A stretch of DNA of 64,000 nucleotides. It comes from Sediminibacterium sp. (lineage in GTDB: Bacteria > Bacteroidota > Bacteroidia > Chitinophagales > Chitinophagaceae). The translations under genes and the position numbers were made by a program. Of this stretch, positions 26,276 through 33,999 are shown piece by piece (position 1 is the first letter of the stretch; each line of letters starts with the position of its first letter). A model generated the notes under the pieces. The model had not been told where the DNA came from. It did no database searches and saw only the letters and a list, made by a program, of their open reading frames with translations. The stretch is from assembly GCA_007280515.1 (NCBI GenBank), contig QYPL01000006.1:1-64000 (forward strand), in the 5' to 3' direction.

Positions 26276-26839
26276 CTAAGTAGCCCAAGCCTTATCTCCT
26301 TTCTTATAAGGCACCGTTCCTTCATATTTACCAGGTACTGCAACATAACGCAAAGCCTTAGTGGCGCCTACTTCAGAACTAAAGAATCCCCAGAGGGTTA
26401 ATTCTTTTAACATGGTAAAATAATGCTTGGTCTCGTCTGGCTTTTTTGTTTTTTGAAAGGCTGATGCTTCCTTATCTAATTCAGTTAATAAGCTATGACG
26501 CTGTTCTGCAGTGGCTTGCATAAAAGTTTTTCCACTGGCTTTATTAGAAGCTTCATTTAATTTTTTCATGCCGGCCATGAAAGCAGTTTGGTCTTTAGCT
26601 TCATAACAATCATTTACAATCACTGTCATAAATTCACCCACCTTTGCTTCCTTAGCACCAGGTGTTCCCGTAGCAGGTAAAATAGTTTCCGCAATTTCAT
26701 TTAAAAATGAAATGTCGTCTTTTGTAAACTTAAGTCCAGTTGTGCCAGTTGTACAACCCGATAAAAAAGCTTCCGCGCCTAAAACGGTTCCTCCCATTAT
26801 GAGGGCTACTCTTGATAAGGCTTCTCTTCTATTCATCAT
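26276..26839 (-). CDS. Gluconate 2-dehydrogenase subunit 3-family protein, Tat signal
   Basis: A 187-residue small subunit of GMC-type membrane dehydrogenases. Residues 3-9 NRREALS and the following hydrophobic stretch form a Tat signal that ends in a lipobox-like FLSGC (Cys29), so it may be lipid-anchored. The mature part has the family pattern FLNEIAETILPATGTPGAKEAKVGEFM and LWGFFSSEVGATKALRY. In known complexes this subunit carries the Tat signal for the co-exported flavoprotein and helps cofactor loading. It begins 25 bases after the GMC stop, matching that partnership. Confidence 0.92.
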   Translation of the reverse strand: MMNRREALSRVALIMGGTVLGAEAFLSGCTTGTTGLKFTKDDISFLNEIAETILPATGTPGAKEAKVGEFMTVIVNDCYEAKDQTAFMAGMKKLNEASNKASGKTFMQATAEQRHSLLTELDKEASAFQKTKKPDETKHYFTMLKELTLWGFFSSEVGATKALRYVAVPGKYEGTVPYKKGDKAWAT

Positions 26840-26864
26840 AAAATAGTATTTAAAATATTATAAA

Positions 26865-28544
26865 TTATAAGTTTCCTTTTTTCAATTCATTCACTGCAAA
26901 TTCAGCTGCACGTGCTGTAAATGCCATATAAGTTAAAGAAGGGTTCACGCAAGAAGAACTTGCCATAAAAGCCCCATCTGTTACAAATACATTCGGTGCA
27001 TCCCATACTTGGTTATTACCATTTAAAACCGATGTCTTTGGATCTCTACCCATACGAGCAGTTCCCATTTCATGAATACCTCTTCCTGGAGTGCCATCCC
27101 CGTTATGAGAACTTACATTTTTAACACCTGCTTTTTCTAACATTTCTTGGGCGTCTGCAAAAATATCTTTGCGCATTTTTTTCTCATTCTCTTTTAATTC
27201 GCAATCGATATTCAATACATTCAATCCCCACTTGTCTTTTACTGTTTTGTCAAGTGTTACTTTATTGGTAGGGTCTGGTAACATTTCACCAAAGCCACCC
27301 ATACCAATGGTCCAGCTACCTGGTTCTGTTAAGGCGTCTTTATAATTGCCACCAATAGAGAACTCTGCAACATCTCTTCTCCAGTTTTCACGCGTACCAC
27401 TTCCTTGATAACCAAAGCCACGCACATAATCGCGTTTATCCTCCCCTACATTTCTAAAACGAGGAATATAAAAGCCATTGGCACGACGACCAAATGTGTA
27501 TTTGTCTTCGTATCCTTCCACAACGCCTCCAGCACCTACACCTAGATGGTGATCCATTAAGTTTTTACCCAAGGCATCGCTGCTACTGCCTAAGCCACCT
27601 TCCCAAACATCGGTAGCAGAATTCATCAATAACCAAGTACTATTTAAAGTAGAGGCATTGACGAAAATAATTTTGGCACTGTACTCAATAGTTTTATTTG
27701 TTTCAGCATCTAGTACAGTAACACCTGTTGCACGTTTTTTATCTTTATCGTATTTAATTTCAGTTACGATACTCCAAGGTCTTAAAGTTAAATTACCGGT
27801 GGCCATAGCCGCTGGTAAGGTAGAAGACTGTGTACTAAAGTAACCACCGAAGGGACAACCCAGCCAACATTTATTTCTAAACTGACAACCAGGGCGGCCT
27901 TCATGGGGCACTGTAATATTAGCAGTACGACCAATAATTAAATGACGAGATCCTTTATATACTTCTTTTAATCTTGCAGCCACGTCTTTCTCTACGCAGG
28001 TTAAATCCATAGCAGGTAAAAATTGTCCATCAGGTAAAACAGCTAAGCCATCGCGGTTACCACTAATGCCTGCAAATTTTTCTACATAATCATACCAAGG
28101 TTCAATTTCTTTATAACGCACAGGCCAGTCGACACCATGACCATCTTTCGCGTTGGCTTCAAAATCTAAATCGGACCAACGATAAGATTGACGACCCCAC
28201 ATTAATGAACGTCCGCCCACATGGTATCCTCTGAACCAATCGAAGCGCTTTGTTTCAACATAAGGACTTTCTTTATCTGAACACCAATAATCTAAATTGG
28301 TTTCGTTTAATGGATAGTCTCTTTTTAAGACTGGATAGTCTTTGATCATTTCCTGCGTGCGTGTGCCGCGATGCGGAAAATCCCAAGATTCTTTGTTTGC
28401 GTTTACATAATCTTTAATGTGTTCGATATTTCTTCCTCGCTCTAACATCAAGACTTTTAAACCTTTTTGTGTAAGTTCTTTCGCTGCCCATCCGCCGCTA
28501 ATGCCCGACCCTACTACAATTGCATCGTACTGTTGCCCTGCCAT
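26865..28544 (-). CDS. GMC-family FAD-dependent sugar dehydrogenase, large subunit
   Basis: A 559-residue flavoprotein oxidising an alcohol group. The FAD site is VVGSGISGGWAAKELTQKG near residue 10. The catalytic C-terminal pair is His491 in GIHEMGTARMG and Asn534 in VNPSLT. Cys220, Cys226 and Cys230 (C-x5-C-x3-C in GCQFRNKCWLGCP) resemble the Fe-S-ligating cysteines of FAD glucose dehydrogenase. It has no signal of its own and is expected to travel with the Tat-bearing subunit 3 encoded just downstream. Relatives include gluconate, sorbitol and glucoside 3-dehydrogenases. Electrons would pass to a cytochrome c, perhaps the one at 32 kb. Confidence 0.92.
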   Translation of the reverse strand: MAGQQYDAIVVGSGISGGWAAKELTQKGLKVLMLERGRNIEHIKDYVNANKESWDFPHRGTRTQEMIKDYPVLKRDYPLNETNLDYWCSDKESPYVETKRFDWFRGYHVGGRSLMWGRQSYRWSDLDFEANAKDGHGVDWPVRYKEIEPWYDYVEKFAGISGNRDGLAVLPDGQFLPAMDLTCVEKDVAARLKEVYKGSRHLIIGRTANITVPHEGRPGCQFRNKCWLGCPFGGYFSTQSSTLPAAMATGNLTLRPWSIVTEIKYDKDKKRATGVTVLDAETNKTIEYSAKIIFVNASTLNSTWLLMNSATDVWEGGLGSSSDALGKNLMDHHLGVGAGGVVEGYEDKYTFGRRANGFYIPRFRNVGEDKRDYVRGFGYQGSGTRENWRRDVAEFSIGGNYKDALTEPGSWTIGMGGFGEMLPDPTNKVTLDKTVKDKWGLNVLNIDCELKENEKKMRKDIFADAQEMLEKAGVKNVSSHNGDGTPGRGIHEMGTARMGRDPKTSVLNGNNQVWDAPNVFVTDGAFMASSSCVNPSLTYMAFTARAAEFAVNELKKGNL

Positions 28545-28591
28545 ATTTTATATTTTATGTTTTATGTTTTATTATAATTTCTCTACTTCTC

Positions 28592-28640
28592 TTTAATTAC
28601 TTATTTAATTACTTTTTTAATTACCTTATTTAATTACTCT
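28592..28640. repeat. 12-13 bp tandem repeat, four TTTAATTAC copies
   Basis: TTTAATTAC recurs at 28592, 28604, 28616 and 28629, with periods of 12, 12 and 13. The flanks contain TTTTATGTTTTATGTTTTAT-type repeats. It fills most of the gap upstream of the GMC gene. No protein is encoded. Confidence 0.8.
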
Positions 28641-28697
28641 TTTACTTTTCTTACTTCCTCTTTTTTCGCACTCTTCTTTCTTATAATTTACATTTTA

Positions 28698-29591
28698 TTA
28701 AACATCGCAAATTTTAATAGCGGCTGCTAAAGAAGCCATCGGGTCTTTGTCAGCAGGAATAAATTCTTGTGCTACATAACCCTTGTATCCTGTTTTTAAA
28801 ATGGCACGCATAATAGCTGGATAATATAATTCTTGTCTTTCATCAATTTCATTTCTACCGGGCACACCCCCTGTATGATAGTGACCATAATATTGATGAT
28901 TAGTTTGAATAGAATGAATAATATCTCCTTCGTCAATTTGCATATGATAAATATCGAATAATAATTTAAAATTAGGAGAACCTAAACGCTTACATAGCTC
29001 AACGCCCCAAGAAGAACGATCACACATGTAATCCTTGTGGTCTACTCTTGAGTTTAATAATTCCATTTGAATTATGACACCTCTTTTTTCTGCCACTGCC
29101 ATAATTTTTTTCAAGCCTGTCACAGAATTGTTCAATCCTGTTTCATCATCCATACCTCTTCTACTTCCAGAAAAACAAATTAAGTTGGTATAGCCTGCAT
29201 CTGCTACATAATTAATATGTTCTATATAATTTTTTACTAATTTATCGTGGTATTGTAAAGTATTAAACCCTTCTGTTAAACTAATTTCCGCACCATTACA
29301 CATGGTAGAAATTAAATTATTTTCTTTTAAAATTTTCCATTCTGAAGGACCTACTAGGTCCATGCCCACCATACCTAGTTGCTTAAAATTCTTTGCTAGT
29401 GTGGCTGTGGGAATGCTCTGATAGCACCACCTGCAGGCAGAATGTTGAATGTTTCCTTTAAGTGCTTCTGATGCTGCTTGATTTTTCACTGCTGCTAAAA
29501 TAGTAGAAGGTAGCACAGCACCTGAAGCAATTGCTGCAGACCCTGTTAAAACTTGTTTGATAAGCTTACGTCTGTTGACATTGGTTAACAT
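28698..29591 (-). CDS. Tat-exported hydroxypyruvate isomerase-like TIM-barrel protein
   Basis: A 297-residue protein with a Tat-like signal (NRRKLIKQVLTGSAAIASG) followed by a TIM barrel of the hydroxypyruvate isomerase-like group: QHSACRWCYQSI, MELLNSRVDHKDYMC, LLFDIYHMQIDEGD, GHYHTGGVPGRNEID and YVAQEFIPA give the Glu, Asp, His and Glu metal ligands. Hydroxypyruvate isomerase is normally cytosolic, so the exported form likely handles another keto-sugar. It leads the minus-strand set that includes the GMC dehydrogenase and is divergent from the second Gfo/Idh gene. Confidence 0.88.
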   Translation of the reverse strand: MLTNVNRRKLIKQVLTGSAAIASGAVLPSTILAAVKNQAASEALKGNIQHSACRWCYQSIPTATLAKNFKQLGMVGMDLVGPSEWKILKENNLISTMCNGAEISLTEGFNTLQYHDKLVKNYIEHINYVADAGYTNLICFSGSRRGMDDETGLNNSVTGLKKIMAVAEKRGVIIQMELLNSRVDHKDYMCDRSSWGVELCKRLGSPNFKLLFDIYHMQIDEGDIIHSIQTNHQYYGHYHTGGVPGRNEIDERQELYYPAIMRAILKTGYKGYVAQEFIPADKDPMASLAAAIKICDV

Positions 29592-29766
29592 GAGAAGTAA
29601 ATATTAATTGGTTCGATAAATATAATTTTTATTTCCTATTTTTTGGAAAGTTTTTAGTTAAAAAAGGGGGTTATTTGCAAAATAATAAGGAAATTGCTAC
29701 TATAATACTGAGCAAGTTTTGCATTGACAGAATTAAACGATTTTCTTAGCTTAAAAACAATCAATA

Positions 29767-30933
29767 ATGAATAGAAAATTACGTATGGGCATGGTAGGTG
29801 GAGGTAAAGATGCCTTCATAGGAGCCATCCACAGATTAGCTGCCAATATGGATGGACTTATTGAAGTAAGTTGCGGTGCCTTAAGTATTAACCCTGAAAT
29901 AGCTATTGCCTCAGGAGAAGCTTTATTTCTTCCCAAAGAAAGAACTTATTTGACTTTTGATGAGATGATCAAAAAAGAAGCTACCCTTCCTGCTGACCAG
30001 CGTATCGATTTTGTAACCATTGTAACACCCAACTTTGCTCACTTTGCACCTGCTATGATGGCCTTGGACTATGGGTTTCATGTGGTGATTGAAAAGCCAA
30101 TTACTTTTTCAATGGATGAAGCCAAGCAATTAAAACAAAAATTAGACGAAACAGGATTGACACTTTGTTTAACACATACTTATTCTGGCTATCCCATGGT
30201 AAAACATGCAAAAGCCATGGTGAAAGAAGGTAAGCTGGGAAAGATTAGAAAGGTTTGGGTAGAATATGCGCAAGGTTGGTTAAGCAAATTATCTGAAAGA
30301 GAAGGTAATGCACAAGCAGCTTGGCGAACCGACCCCAAAAAATCTGGAAAAAGTTCTGTGATGGGAGATATTGGAACCCATGCTGCACATTTAGCAGAAT
30401 ATATTACAGGTGCAAAAATCTCTGATGTTTGTGCTGAATTAAACACCATGGTAGAAGGAAGAATGTTGGATGATGATGGGTCGGTGATGCTAAAATTTGA
30501 CAACGGCGCTAAAGGTGTATTAATGGCCTCTCAAGTAGCAGCGGGCGAAGAGAACAATTTAAAAATTAGAATTTACGGAGAGAAAGGTGGAATCGAATGG
30601 ATGCAACATGAACCCAATACTTTACATGTAAAGTGGTTGGATCAACCTGCACAAGTATTAAGAGCAGGAGGCAACTACGCTGCGCATTTATCTTCTACTG
30701 CTATTCATAGTTGTCGCACTCCAGGTGGGCATCCAGAAGGATACTTAGAAGCATTCGCCAATATTTATCGCAACTTTGCTTTAACCCTTGGTTGTAAAAT
30801 TGATGGCACTACCCCTACTGCAGAAATGTTAGACTTCCCTGGTATCGAAGACGGATTAAGAGGTATGGCCTTTATTGACAATGTAGTGGCTTCTTCACAG
30901 TCCGATCAAAAGTGGACGCCTTATGTTATTTAA
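29767..30933 (+). CDS. Cytosolic Gfo/Idh/MocA oxidoreductase
   Basis: A 388-residue NAD(P)-dependent oxidoreductase without any signal peptide. The start MNRKLRMGMVGGGKDAFIGAIHR gives the Rossmann motif, FVTIVTPNFAHFAPAMMAL and the canonical catalytic EKPITFSMDEAKQL follow, and MGDIGTHAAHLAEYITG holds the conserved active-site His region. Family members act on inositols, glucosides and keto-sugars. It is followed after 22 bases by the cytosolic TIM-barrel gene, making a pair like those of myo-inositol or C-glycoside pathways. Its own partner in the periplasm would be the Tat-exported Gfo/Idh at 22.5 kb. Confidence 0.92.
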   Translation: MNRKLRMGMVGGGKDAFIGAIHRLAANMDGLIEVSCGALSINPEIAIASGEALFLPKERTYLTFDEMIKKEATLPADQRIDFVTIVTPNFAHFAPAMMALDYGFHVVIEKPITFSMDEAKQLKQKLDETGLTLCLTHTYSGYPMVKHAKAMVKEGKLGKIRKVWVEYAQGWLSKLSEREGNAQAAWRTDPKKSGKSSVMGDIGTHAAHLAEYITGAKISDVCAELNTMVEGRMLDDDGSVMLKFDNGAKGVLMASQVAAGEENNLKIRIYGEKGGIEWMQHEPNTLHVKWLDQPAQVLRAGGNYAAHLSSTAIHSCRTPGGHPEGYLEAFANIYRNFALTLGCKIDGTTPTAEMLDFPGIEDGLRGMAFIDNVVASSQSDQKWTPYVI

Positions 30934-30955
30934 AAAATTTATTTAAAATAGTAGT

Positions 30956-32008
30956 ATGACAACAATAAAAGGACCTGCCATTTTTTTAGCTCAATTTATG
31001 GGCGATGAAGCCCCCTTCAATACTTTAGAGAGTATTTGTAAATGGGCGGCTGGCCTAGGTTTCAAAGGAGTGCAAATTCCTAGTTGGGACCCAAGATGTA
31101 TCGATTTAAAAAAAGCTGCAGAAAGTAAAACTTATGCAGATGAAATAAAAGGGATTGTTGCAAGGGCAGGAATGGAAATCACAGAATTATCTTCGCATTT
31201 GCAAGGACAACTAGTAGCCGTCCACCCCGCCTATGATGCACAGTTTGATGGATTCGCTCCCAAAGAAGTACATGGTAATTCTAAAGCAAGAACAGACTGG
31301 GCAGTAGAACAATTAATCTATGCAGCGAAGGCTTCACAAAATTTAGGATTAAATGCACATGCTACTTTCAGTGGTTCTTTATTATGGCATACAGTATACC
31401 CATGGCCACAGCGCCCATCGGGATTAGTAGAAACAGGCTTCACTGAACTTGCTAAAAGATGGATGCCTATTTTAAATGAATTTGATAAAGCAGGTGTCGA
31501 TCTTTGTTATGAAATTCATCCGGGTGAAGACTTACATGATGGTGTGACTTATGAAATGTTTTTAGATAAAGTAAAGGGGCATAAGCGTGCTTGTTTATTA
31601 TACGATCCCTCTCACTTTGTTTTACAATGCATGGACTACCTTGGCTATATCGATGCTTTTCATGAGCGTATTAAAATGTTCCATGTAAAGGATGCAGAAT
31701 TCAACCCCACTGCTAAACAAGGTGTTTATGGTGGCTACCAAAACTGGGTGGACCGCGCAGGAAGGTTTAGATCTCTTGGTGATGGCCAAGTAGATTTTAA
31801 AAGTATTTTTAGCAAACTAGCTGCTTATAATTTTAAAGGTTGGGCAGTAATGGAATGGGAATGTGCCATTAAACACCCAGAAGTAGGTGCTGCAGAGGGT
31901 GCCCTCTTTATTCAAAAAAATATTATTAAAGTAACCGAGAAAGCATTTGACGATTTTGCCAGTACCGGTTCAGATGAATCATTCAATAAGAAAATTCTAG
32001 GTATTTAA
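30956..32008 (+). CDS. Cytosolic sugar phosphate isomerase/epimerase-family protein
   Basis: A 350-residue TIM-barrel protein with no signal, longer than the two exported relatives in this cluster. Metal-ligand stations are CYEIHPGEDLHDG, CLLYDPSHFVLQ, MFHVKDAEFNP and AVMEWECAIKHPE. WVDRAGRFRSLGDGQVDFK is a substrate-loop region seen in family members paired with Gfo/Idh enzymes. Likely role: isomerisation or carbon-oxygen/carbon-carbon bond cleavage of a 3-keto-sugar produced by its neighbour (inference). The next gene, cytochrome c, starts 21 bases on, so they share a transcript. Confidence 0.9.
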   Translation: MTTIKGPAIFLAQFMGDEAPFNTLESICKWAAGLGFKGVQIPSWDPRCIDLKKAAESKTYADEIKGIVARAGMEITELSSHLQGQLVAVHPAYDAQFDGFAPKEVHGNSKARTDWAVEQLIYAAKASQNLGLNAHATFSGSLLWHTVYPWPQRPSGLVETGFTELAKRWMPILNEFDKAGVDLCYEIHPGEDLHDGVTYEMFLDKVKGHKRACLLYDPSHFVLQCMDYLGYIDAFHERIKMFHVKDAEFNPTAKQGVYGGYQNWVDRAGRFRSLGDGQVDFKSIFSKLAAYNFKGWAVMEWECAIKHPEVGAAEGALFIQKNIIKVTEKAFDDFASTGSDESFNKKILGI

Positions 32009-32029
32009 ACATTTAAAAAACGAAGCAAT

Positions 32030-32422
32030 ATGAAGAAGGTTTTATTTATTTTATCAACTGCTGTTATTGTAATAGCATGTGGTGGTGGATCAACAGAGGC
32101 TGGCAAAGAAGCAGCAGGCGCAACAGCAGCTACAACTGGCAATGCATTATCAGATAATCCAGATTATCAAAAAGGTTTGGCTTTAGTAGCGGGAAGCGAT
32201 TGTTTAACTTGTCATAAAGTAAGCGAAAAAAATATTGGACCTGCCTATAAGGATGTAGCAGCAAAATATGAGAACACAGAGGCTAATGTAAAAATGTTAG
32301 CTGCTAGGGTTATTAAAGGGGGAAGTGGCAATTGGGGTGCTATTCCAATGACACCACATCCACAATTAAAACAAGAAGATGTAGAACAAATGATTAAATA
32401 TATCTTGCTATTAAAGAATTAA
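32030..32422 (+). CDS. Lipoprotein class I cytochrome c
   Basis: A 130-residue lipoprotein: the signal ends VIVIAC with lipobox Cys17, followed by a Gly/Ala-rich linker to about residue 43. The haem site is C58-L-T-C61-H62, and the axial Met is Met107 in IPMTPHP. Size and motif order are those of small c551/c552-type electron carriers. It is the best local candidate for the electron acceptor of the GMC dehydrogenase encoded 3.5 kb away on the other strand, and it is co-transcribed with the cytosolic Gfo/TIM pair. No oxidase genes are nearby. Confidence 0.92.
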   Translation: MKKVLFILSTAVIVIACGGGSTEAGKEAAGATAATTGNALSDNPDYQKGLALVAGSDCLTCHKVSEKNIGPAYKDVAAKYENTEANVKMLAARVIKGGSGNWGAIPMTPHPQLKQEDVEQMIKYILLLKN

Positions 32423-32524
32423 AATGATATGAAGAAGTAAAATTCTTTACTAAAGTATCCATTGAATTAGACAATTCAAATTATACAATAAACAATTTTT
32501 TAAATTATATACCACTTAACTCGC

Positions 32525-33211
32525 ATGAAAAAATTATTGCTTGCCTTTTTAATCAGTTTTGTTGCCGCAGAAGCCAATGCACAACAATGGATTTCTTTAT
32601 TTGACGGAAAAACCACCAATGGCTGGCATAGTTTTGGTAAAACTAGTACGGGCGAAGCTTGGAAAGTAGAAGAGGGTATGATTGTTTTTGATCCAGCAGC
32701 TAAGGCAGCAGGAAAATATGGCGGCGATATTGTAACCAATGAAGGTTTCAAGAATTTTCATTTACAATTAGAATGGAAGATTTCTAAAAATGGCAATAGC
32801 GGTATTATCTTTTTTGTACAAGACGATCCTACTAAATATAAAGAAACTTGGCATACAGGACCCGAGATGCAAGTACTGGATAATGAAGGGCATGATGATG
32901 GAAAAATTATTAGCCATAGAGCAGGTAATTTATATGATTTAATAGTGGGTAAAGAAGGGGTGGTGAAACCATATGACCAATGGAATAAAGTAGATATTAT
33001 ATTTAAGGATGATAAATTAGACCTTATTTTAAATGACGTGAGTATGGTAAGCACGCATGTTGGAGACGATGGATGGAAAGAACTTATTAGAAGATCAAAA
33101 TTTTCTAAAGGAGAATCGCCCGACTTTGCAAAAGTACTCTCTGGACATATTGCTTTACAAGATCATGGGAACAAAGTAAGCTATAGAAATATTCGTATTC
33201 AAAAATTATAA
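32525..33211 (+). CDS. Secreted DUF1080 protein (3-keto-disaccharide hydrolase family)
   Basis: A 228-residue protein with a Sec signal (LLAFLISFVAAEANAQ) and a concanavalin-like DUF1080 domain: QWISLFDGKTTNGWHSFG, NFHLQLEWKISKNGNSGIIFFVQ, GPEMQVLDNEGHDDGK and the end GHIALQDHGNKVSYRNIRIQKL. The Pfam family is named 3-keto-disaccharide hydrolase. Its position at the end of the sugar-oxidation cluster is strong functional support: it would cleave the keto-glycoside made by the dehydrogenase. A gap of 102 bases separates it from the cytochrome gene. Confidence 0.92.
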   Translation: MKKLLLAFLISFVAAEANAQQWISLFDGKTTNGWHSFGKTSTGEAWKVEEGMIVFDPAAKAAGKYGGDIVTNEGFKNFHLQLEWKISKNGNSGIIFFVQDDPTKYKETWHTGPEMQVLDNEGHDDGKIISHRAGNLYDLIVGKEGVVKPYDQWNKVDIIFKDDKLDLILNDVSMVSTHVGDDGWKELIRRSKFSKGESPDFAKVLSGHIALQDHGNKVSYRNIRIQKL

Positions 33212-33219
33212 TTCAGATA

Positions 33220-33660
33220 GTGCAAACTATACATGAAGATTTTATGCGTCAGGCCCTCGTGCAAGCACAGAGGGCCTTTGACGTTGATGAAGTACCAGTG
33301 GGTGCTGTGATAGTTATGCATGGTAAAATAATTGCCAAGGCATACAACCAGGTACAATTATTAAAAGATGTAACCGCACACGCCGAAATTTTAGCCATCA
33401 CCAGCGCTTGTGAAAGTTTACAAGAAAAGTATTTAACCGAAGCTACCCTCTATGTTACACTAGAGCCCTGCTTAATGTGCGCAGGCGCTTTGTACTGGAA
33501 TAAAATTGGCCATATTGTCTTTGGTGCCCATGACCAAAAAAATAGTTACCGCAGGGTGACAGAAAAAAATCCTTTTCATCCCTCTACCACCATTATAGGC
33601 GGCATCTTAGAAAATGATTGCGCCGCGCTCATGCAAGCTTTTTTTAAAGCCAAACGATAG
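33220..33660 (+). CDS. tadA: tRNA adenosine deaminase TadA-like nucleoside deaminase
   Basis: A 146-residue zinc deaminase. The zinc site is H54-A-E56 with the proton-shuttle Glu, and C84-L-M-C87 in LEPCLMCAGA. TadA converts adenosine to inosine at the wobble position of tRNA-Arg; some relatives deaminate guanine. The start is GTG at 33220 eight bases after the DUF1080 stop; the alternative ATG at 33244 would remove residues aligned with the E. coli N-terminus. The TAG stop lies in the first arm of the large palindromic region. Confidence 0.88.
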   Translation: MQTIHEDFMRQALVQAQRAFDVDEVPVGAVIVMHGKIIAKAYNQVQLLKDVTAHAEILAITSACESLQEKYLTEATLYVTLEPCLMCAGALYWNKIGHIVFGAHDQKNSYRRVTEKNPFHPSTTIIGGILENDCAALMQAFFKAKR

Positions 33661-33902
33661 ATTATTTTTATCTGTTACTATTTTAATAATAAATTTCTGT
33701 TTCTCGTCTCGCTCTACGCATGCTCGAAAGCTCGTCTCGAAACAGTATTTATTATTTATAATAGTATAAGCGCAGTAAATAAATAGTTTCCGTAGTAATC
33801 CGTTTGTAGGATTACGGAGGAAAGCTATTTTTTACGAAGCTCTAAAGAATAAACCATCTATCGTTTAGCGAGACGAGAAATAGATATTTATTTAGCGCTA
33901 AA
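33652..33902. repeat. Complex palindromic intergenic region after tadA
   Basis: The 339-base gap 33661-33999 holds no ORF. AAACGATAGAT (33652-33662) is inverted at 33856-33866. A 23-base element (33691-33713) is inverted at 33867-33889 with 21 matches. A local hairpin has arms 33685-33703 and 33739-33756, another has arms 33784-33801 and 33809-33827, and TTTAGCGCTAAA (33891-33902) is a perfect palindrome. The first arm includes the tadA stop codon, as in the palindrome at 10690. It looks like a decayed or non-autonomous repeat element. After it comes the sod promoter. Confidence 0.75.
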
Positions 33903-33959
33903 TCTTATCTAATTAAGGAAAAAAAAGCCGCAACTCGCTTAAATCAGCGCAAAGCATTG

Positions 33960-33967
33960 TAATTTTG
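33960..33967 (+). promoter_or_regulatory. TAnnTTTG promoter element for superoxide dismutase
   Basis: TAATTTTG matches the Bacteroidota -7 consensus and lies 32 bases before the ATG, downstream of the palindromic region. Confidence 0.5.
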
Positions 33968-33999
33968 AGCTTCAGTCACAAACACAATAAATAAAAAAT

